Shown here in pieces: positions 7,620-18,068 of a stretch of DNA of 64,000 nucleotides. Every line of letters begins with the position of its first letter. Position 1 is the stretch's first letter. The notes beneath the pieces are model-generated. The model was not told the DNA's origin. It did not search any database and saw only the letters and a list, made by a program, of their open reading frames with translations. The stretch lies in contig CAVZWL010000014.1 in the NCBI GenBank assembly GCA_963778945.1, positions 186,001 through 250,000 on the forward strand, in the 5' to 3' direction. Source of the stretch: Fen-1254 sp963778945. GTDB taxonomy: Bacteria > Bacteroidota > Ignavibacteria > UBA10030. The translations under genes were made by a program, and so were the position numbers.

Positions 7620-9482
7620 TTAAACTTTTTCCAACACTTCCAAATCTATTAAAATTTTCTCGAATTCTGCAATTGCATCGAGCTCTCGTCTGCCGAGACG
7701 GAAATTAAATCCCTCCAGGTATTCTTCACATTCCGGTTTTGTAAGCCCGATACGATGCGCATGTAACGCGCCTGTTTCCCCGTAATTTTGTTCTGCCTTT
7801 TTAAGTGATGCCTGCAGGATTTCGGCCAATTCCAGTTTCACATCCGGATTCATCGTCTTCTGAACAGCCCAGATGGCAAAGACGAATGGAAGCTGTTTCC
7901 ATTCGTACCATTCCGCGGCAAGATCATAGATTAATTCGAAACCGGCAAGACCATGCTTTTGAGCATGGAGAGCCTCATCGCCGATTAAAAGTACAGCATC
8001 AAATGTCCTATAGTCATTCACACCGGAATTCATTCGGCGGAAGTGCGCCTGTACTCCGTATTTTTTTTCCAACAGCACTCTGAGAAGCTGAACGGAGGTT
8101 GCCGTATCATCGATAATGCCGACGGTTCTGCCCTGCAGGCCTTGCCATCCATGATTCGAAAAAAGCATAACGCTTTTCACTTGATCACGCGTTGCAATAC
8201 AGTAATCAAGAGGTTCCAAATGCTTCTGCTGCTGCAGATAATCGACCAAAGAAAAAAGACCGGCATCCAGCTGCCCCCTTGAGGACAATACACCCATACG
8301 GCGGGGAGAAACAGGCAAGATCTTGAACTGCCGTTGTTCGATGTTTTCATAGAACGGCACGGAATTCAAATACGGAATTTTTCCTACGACATTTTTGCCG
8401 TGCAGATTCAACGGATTATAATAAATATCTCTTTCCACCGGAATTTTTCCAGCATCGCGAATCATTTTAATAATTTGTTCTTTTGCCAGAACTGATGGAC
8501 TTGTCGCACCTGCATCATGTGCGATTCGTTCGCCTCCCACCGTTCCATCCATATCATCTGCACCGAAATTCAAAGCGATCGATGCAACTTCTTCCGTCAG
8601 CATGACCCAATAGGCCTTGATATGCGGAAAGTTATCAAGCATCAAACGTGAGACGGCAATCATTTTCAGATCGTCAAGAGCCGAGGTCGGCTGGTCCGGC
8701 GGCTTGATGCCAGTCGTCCCCGGCTGGAATGCTAATGGTATAAAAGAAAGAAAACCCTGGGTCTCATCCTGCAATTCCCGAAGTTTGCTGAGATGATAAA
8801 CACGTTCTTCTTTTGTTTCAATGTGGCCGTATAAAATCGTCGCATTCGTCGGAATACCTAAGCTGTGAGCAGTACGATGAATGTCCAGCCATTTCTCAGA
8901 TCCTATTTTCTGATGGAAGAGTTCCGTTCTCACGCGTTCTGAAAACACTTCAGCTCCGCCGCCGGGCATCGTTCGCAGTCCGGCTGCCTTCAGTTGCCGC
9001 AAAACATCTTCAATCGGAATTTTAAATTTCTTATGAAAATAATCGATTTCAACCGCAGTGAATGCTTTGATATCTGCATGTGGAAATTTTTCGCGGATTC
9101 GGCTCAGCATATCCAGGTAATATTCCCACTTCCAGTCTGGATGCAGCCCGCCGGTGATATGTACTTCCTGGATATCGGAGGTAAGCTTGGCGAGAATTTC
9201 TTCTATCGTCATTTCGTATGCTTTCGCTTCGTTTTGCTGCACCGCAAAATCGCAAAACTTGCATGATAAGACGCAGATGTTCGTCGGTTCGATTTTTTGA
9301 TTCAGGACGAAGTAAATTGCATCGCCGCTTTTTTGTTTTTGAACAAAATGCGCCATCTTGCCGAGCGAAATAACATCGTTTGTTGCGAAAAGAGTCAATC
9401 CGTCTTCAAGCGATAATCGATCCCCCTTCTGAACTTTTTGCCAGACGGGCTCAAGATTTGTATCCCGGAAATGTATCTCCAT
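7620..9482 (-). CDS. mqnE-mqnA: Fused aminofutalosine synthase (MqnE) and chorismate dehydratase (MqnA)
   Basis: One uninterrupted frame of 620 residues encodes two futalosine-pathway enzymes. Residues 1-375 are MqnE, the radical SAM enzyme joining 3-[(1-carboxyvinyl)oxy]benzoate to SAM-derived adenosine: cluster cysteines C70, C74 and C77, then MPGGGAEVFSERV and ATILYGHIET. Residues 376-620 are MqnA, the dehydratase making that substrate from chorismate: GKIPYLNSVPFYE, a periplasmic-binding-like fold, and QLPFVFAIWAV. An ATG at 9506 is also in frame, but 9482 lies two bases after the ubiD stop and matches the family N-terminus. The fusion would pass product from the second domain to the first. 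Confidence 0.9.
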   Translation of the reverse strand: MEIHFRDTNLEPVWQKVQKGDRLSLEDGLTLFATNDVISLGKMAHFVQKQKSGDAIYFVLNQKIEPTNICVLSCKFCDFAVQQNEAKAYEMTIEEILAKLTSDIQEVHITGGLHPDWKWEYYLDMLSRIREKFPHADIKAFTAVEIDYFHKKFKIPIEDVLRQLKAAGLRTMPGGGAEVFSERVRTELFHQKIGSEKWLDIHRTAHSLGIPTNATILYGHIETKEERVYHLSKLRELQDETQGFLSFIPLAFQPGTTGIKPPDQPTSALDDLKMIAVSRLMLDNFPHIKAYWVMLTEEVASIALNFGADDMDGTVGGERIAHDAGATSPSVLAKEQIIKMIRDAGKIPVERDIYYNPLNLHGKNVVGKIPYLNSVPFYENIEQRQFKILPVSPRRMGVLSSRGQLDAGLFSLVDYLQQQKHLEPLDYCIATRDQVKSVMLFSNHGWQGLQGRTVGIIDDTATSVQLLRVLLEKKYGVQAHFRRMNSGVNDYRTFDAVLLIGDEALHAQKHGLAGFELIYDLAAEWYEWKQLPFVFAIWAVQKTMNPDVKLELAEILQASLKKAEQNYGETGALHAHRIGLTKPECEEYLEGFNFRLGRRELDAIAEFEKILIDLEVLEKV

Positions 9483-9484
9483 GG

Positions 9485-11306
9485 CTATTTCCAAAATTCT
9501 TCCCATTGTGAATGGACTTTATTCACGACATCGGGATCCATAACAAGAGGATCCGGATATCCTTTTTTCCACGTTGCATCTATTCCCATAACACCGGAAT
9601 AGAGCGGCGAAATTCCCAGCATTTTTTGATTCGTAAAATATACATCGCGCTGGCAGTCAAATCGCGTAAATATGCCCCAAATCGAATTCACTTGATCTCT
9701 CACGATCGACATCTTCGCTTACTACCGCAATGATGCTGAAAGCCTGAAGTTCCTCGCTCCGGAGTAATTTTTGCAGAACCGGCCTTCCGCTGTTTTGTGA
9801 TCCGTTCGATGTTGAAACGCTTGAGCGAACTTTGACGATAAGCAGCGTTTCTTCCCACGATTCCGCATCCACGATTCTTTTATCGGATGCGATCAACTTG
9901 GAGATATGAGAACGCTTCAGACCAGATATCCTTTTACTGGTCTCAGTTGTTTATCTTTTCCCGTGTTTTCGCGTTGCATCGATAATCATTTTACTGCCCA
10001 GTTCCATTTTAAAACTCGTAAAGTCGAGCGTATCCAGCGGGACATTCGGAATCATGACAAAGTCTAAATGCGGATCGAAATTTGCATGAATTTCTTTTAG
10101 AACGGAAGACCAGTCTTTCGGATCGATATCTTCCGAGACAAGAACCATGCATTTTGTCAGAGATAATTGACTTGTCCCCAGTAACCCAAGAGCGGTCTTC
10201 ATCGCTTCCTTCTTATATCGTGCTTCCGTCGAAACAACGAGCAGGTTATGAAAACCAGCTTCATAGTATGCCCAAAGCGAACGAACCTCCGAATGCAGAA
10301 GCTTGATCAGCGGAGAAAGAATTTGCTGCGATGCATCGCCTAAAAATTTATCTTCCATCGGAGGAATGCCCACAACAGTTGCAGGGTAAACAGCATTGTT
10401 GCGATGCGTAAGAGCTTTGATGTGGAAGACCGGAAAAGGGGCTGCATGGGAGTAATGGCCGAAATGATCGCCAAACGGTCCCTCTTCTCTCCGCTCGCCG
10501 GGGTTCACATATCCCTCCAGTACGAATTCAGCCTGAGCCGGAACATCAATGGCGATGTTTTTTCCGCGTGTGAATGGAATTCTTCTGCTTCTTAAAAATG
10601 CGGCGAACATCGCCTCATCGATACCTTCCGGTAAAGGTGCAATCGTCGCAAGCAGCAATGCCGGATCGGTTCCAAGCGCAACGGAAACCGGCAATGATTG
10701 ATTCATCCGTTCTGCACGATAATAATGGAATCCTCCGCCTTTTTGAATTTGCCAATGCATGCCGGTTGTTGCCGCATCATACACGTGCATCCGATACATT
10801 CCAATATTTCGCTTCCCATCCGCCGGATCGTATGTGACAACCTGTCCCTGCGTAATAAATCGACCTCCATCGCCGGGCCAGCAGGTTTGAAGCGGCAGCA
10901 AATTGAGATCGGGCGGCAGGTCAAGAGACTTGCGAGAATCCAGCTGCAGTTTTATGTGTTTGAGCACGAAGCGCTTTAAAAAGAATCGATCGATTCTTCC
11001 AGAGTTCCGACGGTTTCGGCGGTAGCAATTTTTCAGCAAAACCTGACAAGTTCTTCGCCAATCTGTACCGGATGCCGGCCTAAAGCGAGTTCTATCCGGC
11101 GTTCTGAAGCATAGACATTGATAGCGAGAGGAAAACGAGCACCTTTTACATTTTCAAAAAGAAGAGCCTGTCTGCCTTCACGAAGAGCTCGCACGGCAAT
11201 TTCAGTTATTTCGAGATACGGATCGACCTACTTGCTTGATTCGTCTGAGTTCACCGATAGACTCCAGATACCGAACAAATTCGCCAAGCGCCGGAAACGT
11301 TTGCAT
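9485..11306 (-). CDS. ubiD: UbiD-family prFMN-dependent decarboxylase, long form, several frameshifts
   Basis: UbiD-type decarboxylase, in this context probably acting on the dihydroxynaphthoate intermediate of the futalosine pathway (MqnL/MqnM role). The start ATG at 11306 overlaps the ubiX stop (TAATG), with GGAG upstream. Visible parts in order: an N-terminal GEFVRYLESIGELRRIK, VDPYLEITEIAVRALREG in the next frame, LPLQTCWPGDGG, EGPFGDHFGHYS, LGSKMIIDATRK, an extra region of about 140 residues, and GIDATWKKGYPDPLVMD at the end. Frame changes occur near 11230, 11050, 10980, 9953 (AAAA run), 9915 and 9705. Conserved sequence continues on both sides of each, so the gene is probably intact in the organism. 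Confidence 0.85.
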
Positions 11307-11859
11307 TATTCCAAATCTCCGGAACGCCATCCTTTTGATTCCCGCACACCGAGAACACCGAGCAATTTTGCGATATATGCATCGATATATTCTTGAACAG
11401 AATGCGGAACAAAATAAAGAGGCGGAGAAATCGGCATAATCATACCGCCGTAAGCGGAAATTTTTGCGCATTGTTCGAGCGTAACGGTTGAGAGCGGAGT
11501 TTCCCGTAATGCAGAGAATCAATCGATATCGTTCTTTTAAAGCGACCTGAGCCGTACGCGTAATGAGCGTATCCCCTATCCCCGATGCTATTTTCCCTAC
11601 CGTTGAGATCGAACATGGAAGAATCACCATCGCATCGAATCTGTTGGAGCCTGACGCAGTGAGGAGCCGTTAGGTCATCATCTGAAAATTGTCTCTTTGC
11701 AAAAGAAGCGAATTCTTTTTCCGAAATGCCGAGTTCTTCCTTGACGACCACTTTTCCCCATTTGCTCATAATGAGAAATTTTTCTGCGTCGCATTGCTTC
11801 AGAAATTCCTGCGCAAAGATAACCCCGGAGGATCCGGTCACTCCGACAATAATCCTCAT
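11306..11859 (-). CDS. ubiX: UbiX flavin prenyltransferase, two frameshifts
   Basis: UbiX makes the prenylated FMN cofactor required by the adjacent UbiD. The start at 11859 overlaps the ubiA stop (ATGA) and gives MRIIVGVTGSSGVIFAQEFL, the family's FMN-binding start. The protein then reads AMVILPCSISTVGKIASGIG (the CS motif), RETPLSTVTLEQCAKISAYG and a C-terminal LGVLGVRESKGW, ending at the TAA whose last base is the first of ubiD. These pieces lie in three frames with breaks near 11670 and 11535. Length after correction is about 185 residues, normal for UbiX. Confidence 0.88.
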
Positions 11860-12699
11860 GGGAAATATACTCCTGCCAGCACCATTGCAAGAACTGCAAA
11901 ACCGATAACAGCGTTTATTTTAAAGAACGCCAATTCGACATCTTCCGCTTTTCGATGCTCCAGATATAAAAGATATCCGGAAAAAAGCAGCAGAGGCAGC
12001 GCCGCTACAGCGCGGATTTCCATAGTAAAAAGACAGACCAGTACGGCAAAGGATAAAACATGCAGGCAGGCTGAGATTTTTAAAGCATGTTTTCTTCCGA
12101 ACCGCGAAGTAAAGGAATAAAGCTTCTCACCCCGATCAAATGCTTCATCGAGCGTTGAATAGATCACATCAAAACCGGTGGCCCAAAAAATCATAAAGAG
12201 CGAAAGCATCAATCCGGGAAGCATTCCATTAGTTGTGTTTTTTACTGCAAACCATCCTCCCAGCGGAGCCATCGATAATCCGAAGCCCACGCCAAAATGT
12301 GCAAACGGCGTGAAGCGTTTCATGTAAGGATAGATTAGAAAAATGATAAGGGGAACCGGCGAGAGAGCAAAACAAAAAGGCGATATCAATTTTGCGCTGA
12401 GTTCATAAAGTGCAAGGCTTCCGACAAGAATAACAAAAGCACCGCCGAGAGGCATCCTTCCGCTTGGCAGTTCCCTGTTTGTAGTCCGCGGATTGCGTTT
12501 ATCAATATGCCGGTCGATTATACGATTAAGAGCCAAAGCCGTCGTTCGAGCCCCAAGAGCTGCGGTGAGAATAAGCGCGATCAGTCTGAACGGCGGCGGT
12601 TTTGGGAGAAGCTAAAAAGACGCCGGCAAAGATCAGCGGCAAAGAAAAAAGCGTATGCTCGATCTTGATAAAATCCGTTATGCTTTTTATTTTTTTCAC
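11856..12699 (-). CDS. ubiA: UbiA-family prenyltransferase (MqnP-like), one frameshift
   Basis: A membrane prenyltransferase that attaches the polyprenyl tail to the naphthoate ring. In futalosine organisms this is called MqnP. The likely start is a GTG at 12699, 11 bases after the metG stop with GAGGAG just upstream, giving VKKIKSITDFIKIEHTLFSL. The first Asp-rich site reads NRIIDRHIDKRNPRT, and FWATGFDVIYSTLDEAFD is the second. The frame breaks near 12590: deleting one A from CCCAAAACC joins FLASPK to PPPFRLIALIL. About 280 residues and eight or nine membrane helices, normal for the family. Confidence 0.88.
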
Positions 12700-12709
12700 A
12701 CTGCTCCTC

Positions 12710-14782
12710 TTATTGAACAACCGAGCCAGCCGGCATGTCGCCGCCCGGTTCAATAAATTTCAAATTCCCGCTCGTATCGCCTGCCGCTAATATCATCCCC
12801 TGTGATTCTTGTCCCATAATTTTTGCAGGCCGAAGATTTGCGACAAGAACGACTAATTTTCCGATCAATTCCTCGGGTGCATATGTTTTTGCAATACCCG
12901 CAAGAATCTGCCGCTGTTCAGATCCAAGGTCAACCTGGAGTTTTAAAAGTTTTTCGGATTTCAGAACTTTTTCCGCTTTGAGAACTTTTGCAATGCGTAA
13001 ATCGATCTTTGAAAAGTCCTCGATCGTTATGGCCGGTTTAACCGGCACAAAGCCGGGTTTCAGCCCCGTTTCATGACCACCTTCCAGAAATTTGATAATT
13101 TCTTCGATACGGACATCCTCTATTTTTTGAATCAATATTTCAGGTTGAGCCAGAACATGGCCGGACTCAAGCAGAATTTCTGCTGCAGAATCCCAGCCGT
13201 CCTGATACAACGTCGAATCCATCTTCAGAAGTTTCCATATCTTTTCAGATGTAGAAGGAATAACCGGGGCCAGTAAAATTGCCAGCGTGCGGACTACTTG
13301 CAGCGAGACGTAGAGTGTCGATGCGCATTGTTCCGGGTCCGTTTTTTTTGTTTTCCACGGCTCGCTGTCGTTGAAATATTTATTGGCGGCCCGTGCAAGA
13401 TTCATAGTTTCCATCAAACCGTCGCGGAACCTGTACTGCTCATAGTATTGCCCGACTGCACCCGGTGATTCCTTGATTTTAAGAATCATTTCTGTATCGA
13501 GTGAACTCAATTTGCCGGGATGAGGAACTTTGCCTTCGAAATTTTTTTCTGCAAACGCAATGGTACGATTGATAAAATTACCTGCGATATCTGCCAGTTC
13601 ATTATTGATGCGTGCTTGAAAATCTTTCAAATAGAAGTCACTGTCGCTTTTTTCCGGCAAATTGACAGCGAGTGCATAGCGCAGCATGTCGGCGGGAAAA
13701 TGCTTTAAAAAATCTTGTACGTCGATTCCCCATCCCCGGCTCTTTGAAAACTTCTGCCCTTCAAAATTTAAAAATTCGTTGGCAGGAACGTTTTCAGGCA
13801 GGACATATTGTTCTTTCCTGCCGTCATTCCAAGCCATAAGCATGGCTGGAAAAACTATACAATGGAATACGATATTGTCCTTGCCGATAAAAGGCACATA
13901 TTTTGTCTCAGGATCGAGCCAATATTTTTTCCATGCGTCGGGTGTTCCTTTTCCGGCTGCCCATTCCTTGGCGGATGAAATATATCCGAGCACTGCATCG
14001 AACCAGACATAAATGACCTTGTGCTCAAATCCTTTTACCGGGACAGGTACCCCCCATTTAAGATCTCGGGTCACTGCACGGTCCTGCAATCCGTCTTTGA
14101 ACCACCCTTCACAGTACCGCAAAACATTTTCTTTCCATGGATCCCGGGCATCGGCATCTTTCAAATATGCTTGCAACCTTGTTTGATACCTTCCGAGCGG
14201 AAAATACCAATGCAGGGTTTCGCGGACTATCGGCGTGCTTCCGCAAAGCTTGCACTTTGGATCTATCAAATCGATTTGATTCAGCCACGTACCGCACGAT
14301 TCGCATTGATCTCCCCGTGCCTGTGTTGATTTACAATTTGGACATGTTCCTTCAACATACCGATCGGCCAAGAAGAGAGAGTCCTTTTCGCAGAACAACT
14401 GCTGTTCCTTCTTTTCCAGAACAATGCCGTTCTTATGGAATTCTGTAAAGAATTCTGTCGTTGTTGCATAATGCAGAGGCAGAGACGTACGGGAATAATT
14501 ATCGAAGCTCATTTCAAATGCCTCAAAAACCGATTTATTTGCAGGATGATAGCGGTCGATAATGGCCTGCGGGGTTGTATTTTCTTTTTCCGCAGAGACA
14601 GTAATTGCGACCCCGTGCTCGTCTGATCCGCAAAGAAAGAGGACGTCGCGTTTCTTTAAACGTTGATACCGGGCATAGATATCTGCCGGGAGGTATGCGC
14701 CTGCAAGATGTCCGAGATGTAGATAGCCGTTTGCGTATGGCAAAGCGGCGGTGATGAGTATGCGCTTAAATTTTTCAGTCAT
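12710..14782 (-). CDS. metG: Methionyl-tRNA synthetase
   Basis: A class I synthetase of 690 residues. The HIGH-type motif is HLGH near residue 20, and the KMSKS-type loop is KFSKS near 345. A zinc knuckle lies around residues 150-185 (CPNC, CESC, CKLCG). The C-terminal 100 residues form an appended OB-fold tRNA-binding domain (IDLRIAKVLKAEKV, QILAGIAKTY, QSQGMILAA), as in dimeric MetRS. The gene starts four bases after holB and is followed by the menaquinone genes, so it likely shares a transcript with both. The frame is intact. Confidence 0.96.
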   Translation of the reverse strand: MTEKFKRILITAALPYANGYLHLGHLAGAYLPADIYARYQRLKKRDVLFLCGSDEHGVAITVSAEKENTTPQAIIDRYHPANKSVFEAFEMSFDNYSRTSLPLHYATTTEFFTEFHKNGIVLEKKEQQLFCEKDSLFLADRYVEGTCPNCKSTQARGDQCESCGTWLNQIDLIDPKCKLCGSTPIVRETLHWYFPLGRYQTRLQAYLKDADARDPWKENVLRYCEGWFKDGLQDRAVTRDLKWGVPVPVKGFEHKVIYVWFDAVLGYISSAKEWAAGKGTPDAWKKYWLDPETKYVPFIGKDNIVFHCIVFPAMLMAWNDGRKEQYVLPENVPANEFLNFEGQKFSKSRGWGIDVQDFLKHFPADMLRYALAVNLPEKSDSDFYLKDFQARINNELADIAGNFINRTIAFAEKNFEGKVPHPGKLSSLDTEMILKIKESPGAVGQYYEQYRFRDGLMETMNLARAANKYFNDSEPWKTKKTDPEQCASTLYVSLQVVRTLAILLAPVIPSTSEKIWKLLKMDSTLYQDGWDSAAEILLESGHVLAQPEILIQKIEDVRIEEIIKFLEGGHETGLKPGFVPVKPAITIEDFSKIDLRIAKVLKAEKVLKSEKLLKLQVDLGSEQRQILAGIAKTYAPEELIGKLVVLVANLRPAKIMGQESQGMILAAGDTSGNLKFIEPGGDMPAGSVVQ

Positions 14783-14785
14783 TGT

Positions 14786-15901
14786 TTATTCAGCCAAATT
14801 CTTTCGTAATCCAAGAGATACATTAATCAGGATAAGAGGAAGGTAGCCATTTTTGTCTATTTGAGCAATTGCCTGATTTGTCAAATCAAGGGCACCGATA
14901 AGGTTCGCTTGAGGAAAATTCCGGGTAAAGCGTTTCAAACTTTCTTGGTCCCATGCCAATCCAGTATCGTTTCCCGTTTTTTGAAGCAGGAGGGCTTCTC
15001 GCAGCCAGATCTGAAGCAGTTCAAACCAGCGCTGCATGGCCGTCCTGTCATAGGTACTCGCCAATTCTTCAACTGCCTGCAGCATGGGAACACGCTGTTT
15101 GGAAAGGCAAAGGCGTAAAAAATCCACAACCTCCTCGCGCTGAGCGGCCATGTCCGCAGAGACCAGGCGGCGCGCGAGTCCGTAGCTTCCATTTGACAAT
15201 CGTGCAGCAAGTCTGCTCTGACCGCTTTCGATTCCGTCGCGCTCTTGCAATGCCTTATCAATATCCTCTTCGATTAAAAGATCGCACTGCACCGCCTGGC
15301 AGCGAGAAAGAAGAGTAGGCAAAAGGCTGTCTTTGGCCGATGTTGTCAGCAGGATAATGGTGTCCGGCAGAGGCTCTTCCAAAGTCTTGAGAAGTGAATT
15401 ACTCGCCTCTTGATTCATCAATTCAGCATTGAAGAGAATAAATATTTTTTTCCCCTCTTCAGAACGCGACATCGAAGATTCCCGTTTCATGCCGCGTATA
15501 CTGTTGATTTTTATAAAATTTGCTTTGGGAATTTCAATCTTATGATATGGATCTTCAGCTTTCAATCGAACCTGTTCTCTTACAGTCAGGATCTGCTCCT
15601 CCGTAAGCACGGCAAAGGGATCATCTCCTTGCTTTTCCCCTTTTCCCGCCGGCAAAGGGAAAATGAGTTTAACGTCGGGATGCTGAAGTGTTTTGAATTT
15701 TTTGCAGCTCGGGCATGAGCCGCATGTATCGGGCATACCGGACGAGCAGTTTATTGTCCGTGCAAATTCCAAGGCGAGAGCATCTTTGCCGATTCCTTCT
15801 ACACCGTAAAAAAGGTAGGCATGCGCCAGTTGCTTCGTGCGAAGTGTATTTTGCAGCAGGCGCTTGACGCGCTCCTGTCCGATGATTTTTGTCCAGCTCA
15901 T
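14786..15901 (-). CDS. holB: DNA polymerase III subunit delta prime (clamp-loader)
   Basis: A 371-residue AAA+ subunit of the clamp loader. It opens with IIGQERVKRLLQNTL and HAYLFYGVEGIGKDALA, a degenerate Walker A (Lys present, Asp in place of Ser/Thr) as expected for a delta prime that does not hydrolyse ATP. A zinc module (CGSCPSC) follows near residue 60. The sensor region has EASNSLLKTLEEPLPDTIILLTT and LLSRCQAVQC. Flanked by bamA/tamA (nine bases upstream) and metG (three bases downstream). Confidence 0.9.
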   Translation of the reverse strand: MSWTKIIGQERVKRLLQNTLRTKQLAHAYLFYGVEGIGKDALALEFARTINCSSGMPDTCGSCPSCKKFKTLQHPDVKLIFPLPAGKGEKQGDDPFAVLTEEQILTVREQVRLKAEDPYHKIEIPKANFIKINSIRGMKRESSMSRSEEGKKIFILFNAELMNQEASNSLLKTLEEPLPDTIILLTTSAKDSLLPTLLSRCQAVQCDLLIEEDIDKALQERDGIESGQSRLAARLSNGSYGLARRLVSADMAAQREEVVDFLRLCLSKQRVPMLQAVEELASTYDRTAMQRWFELLQIWLREALLLQKTGNDTGLAWDQESLKRFTRNFPQANLIGALDLTNQAIAQIDKNGYLPLILINVSLGLRKNLAE

Positions 15902-15910
15902 ATGATTTCG

Positions 15911-17969
15911 TCAAAAAGCATGACCGACGCCGAGCTGAATTACTCCTGCAGCAACGGTTTCGGGAAAAAATTTCTTTTCGGTAATCCAAGCGTTCTCGCC
16001 GGCAGCATATGCATCGGGATCGAACACACGCATGCCGAAATCTATACGAATCGGACCGGCAATAGTATTATAGCGCAGGCCGAATCCTGCCGCCATGGCA
16101 ATCTGTGAGAAGCGAACTCTCGAAGGTTTCGACCATACATTGCCTATATCATAAAAAAGGACAAACGATATTTTTTCCAAATCGATAAAAGAGAAAGACC
16201 CTGCGTTTTTAAGAGGATTGAGCCGCGCCTCGAGACTGCCATCGAGAAATGCATCGCCTCCCTGATCATCCGTGCTGTCCACAAACCCCAATGAGCGCGC
16301 CCTCCATCCGCGTACACTCCCGCTTCCTCCTGAAAAAAATCTATGAGTAAGCGGAACATCAATGGGCGATGAACCGTAAAGCACGGCAGCGCCAGCATTC
16401 CATTTGGTTGCCCAGATTATATCTCGTTTCCCATTCGGATCCCAGTACCACTGGCCAAGTACTGTTGCTTTTACATATTGTGAATACGGAAGAATAATGC
16501 CAAGATCGCTGCCGAACATTCGCGGCAGCGTACCAGATTCCTCAAGAGATATCGACTGTAAAAATCCATCCGAAGGATAAAAAATATCATTCCGTTTATC
16601 GCGTTGGAGTGTAACTGTAAGGATGGAATTGAGCTGCTTTGTATACGTACCGATGGTTGTATCGTGCTGAGCAGCGAGTGCCTTTGGGCTGCTGTACTCT
16701 AGAGTCCAATCATAATATGCTTTTGTGTAGGTAGCGGTTTGTGTTATGATTTCAAATTTCTGCTGCAGAACCGGCAAATAATATGTTGCTTCCTTATCGA
16801 TGATCCCTGAAACAGTCCAGCTGAGGCTCGTATGATTATTGAGAAAAAGCGGCTGCAAAATTTGAAGAGAAAGATTTAATTTTGCAACAAGAGAGCTGTC
16901 CCGCAGACCGGTTTGCGAAAAGAGCCTTTTGAACTGAATGTTAAAAATTGACTGGAGGTTTGCATCAAAGCTTATGGAAAAATCGCGCGCACTTCCAAAA
17001 AAATTTCTATTATTATAGCTCGCGCCCATAGAAACATTAAATGCATTGTTCTCGTCGTTGACGCCTATTTCCGGAGAAAGCTCTTCGAACAACCGCGTAC
17101 GAACCAGTACATTTGTCGGAATGCTGCGGGATGCCGCTGCCGAAGAAGGAGTCACATTTTCGATTTTTGAAACATCAAAAATTCCGAGCCGGTTTAAATT
17201 CCTCTCGCTCTGGGTCTTTTTTTGTTCACTATAGAAATCCCCCTCCTGATAATCGAGATGCTGAAGAATTGTCGTCGAATCTATATGAGCTCTGCGATGC
17301 CGTATCTTCCTGTATGCTAATTTTCCCGAATGTATACCTTGCACCCGGTGTATAAGCCAAGATAACGGCAAAATTATTGGTGGAGGCGTAGCGATGAGCA
17401 TCGATTGTATCGACCCGCATATGGACATATCCGCTGTTGGCGAGCACAGAGATATCACGCCGGACTTCAGTCTCCAGATTGTCCAAAATAAACGGGTCAT
17501 GCAGATGGAGCACAGGACTTGCGATAATGCTTTGCCGGACGTCATCCGGCAAAACGTCCAATCCTTTATAGACGATCGAATCGATTATTGAGCGTCTGCC
17601 CTCCTTTATTGAAAACAATATGTCAATGGTACTGTGTTCTTTATCGACAACAAATATCGTGTCAATTTTCGCCTGGTAAAAGCCATTGCTTTCGTAATAC
17701 TTCTTGACCGCTAAATAATCTGAGGTAAAAAAGAGAGGATCAAAATATTCAGGTTTTTGACCGATCGATTCGCTGAGATGCGCATATATATATTTCCAGA
17801 ATCCCCAGGGGGATTTTCGCGTCTGCATCAATGAGAGGAGCTGATCCGACTTTATGCTGGTATTGCCGGTAAACCGAAGGTCTCCGATTTCTAATTTTCC
17901 TGAATTTTCCTGTCCAAAAAGAAAACAGGAAAAAGCAAGAAATAAAAAAAAGGGCGATAAATACCGCAT
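15911..17969 (-). CDS. Omp85-family outer-membrane assembly protein (BamA/TamA type), one frameshift
   Basis: A precursor of about 685 residues. Signal peptide (LSPFFLFLAFSCFLFG), then repeated POTRA-like modules (IGDLRFTGNTSIKSDQLLS near residue 27, IIDSIVYKGLDVLPDDVRQS near 133), then a 16-stranded-type barrel with GGSGSVRGWRARSLG, the conserved lid-loop RGW/RGF site, and GFGLRYNTIAGPIRIDFG near the end. It ends in an aromatic residue (GVGHAF). The frame breaks near 17260-17290, between TASQ and DSTTILQHLDYQEGDFYSE. With fewer POTRA modules than canonical BamA, it may be a TamA-like paralogue. Confidence 0.82.
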
Positions 17970-17980
17970 GAGTCCTCAAT

Positions 17981-18009
17981 AAAAAAAAACCCAGCACGAA
18001 AATGCTGGG
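17981..18009 (-). terminator. Intrinsic terminator after the DUF2795 gene
   Basis: On the minus strand a 7-bp perfect stem (CCCAGCA with TGCTGGG, six-base loop) is followed by nine U residues. It ends the transcript of the DUF2795/M23 genes about 60 bases after the DUF2795 stop and insulates the bamA operon. Confidence 0.85.
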
Positions 18010-18068
18010 CGATGTATATTATTTGTTCATCCCGAATTTAAAAAAACTTAACGATGAGGGATTGAAAA

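Noticed and set aside
9657..9896. Independent small gene inside the ubiD region
   Set aside because: Its sequence continues the UbiD C-terminal module and is separated from it only by single-base shifts.
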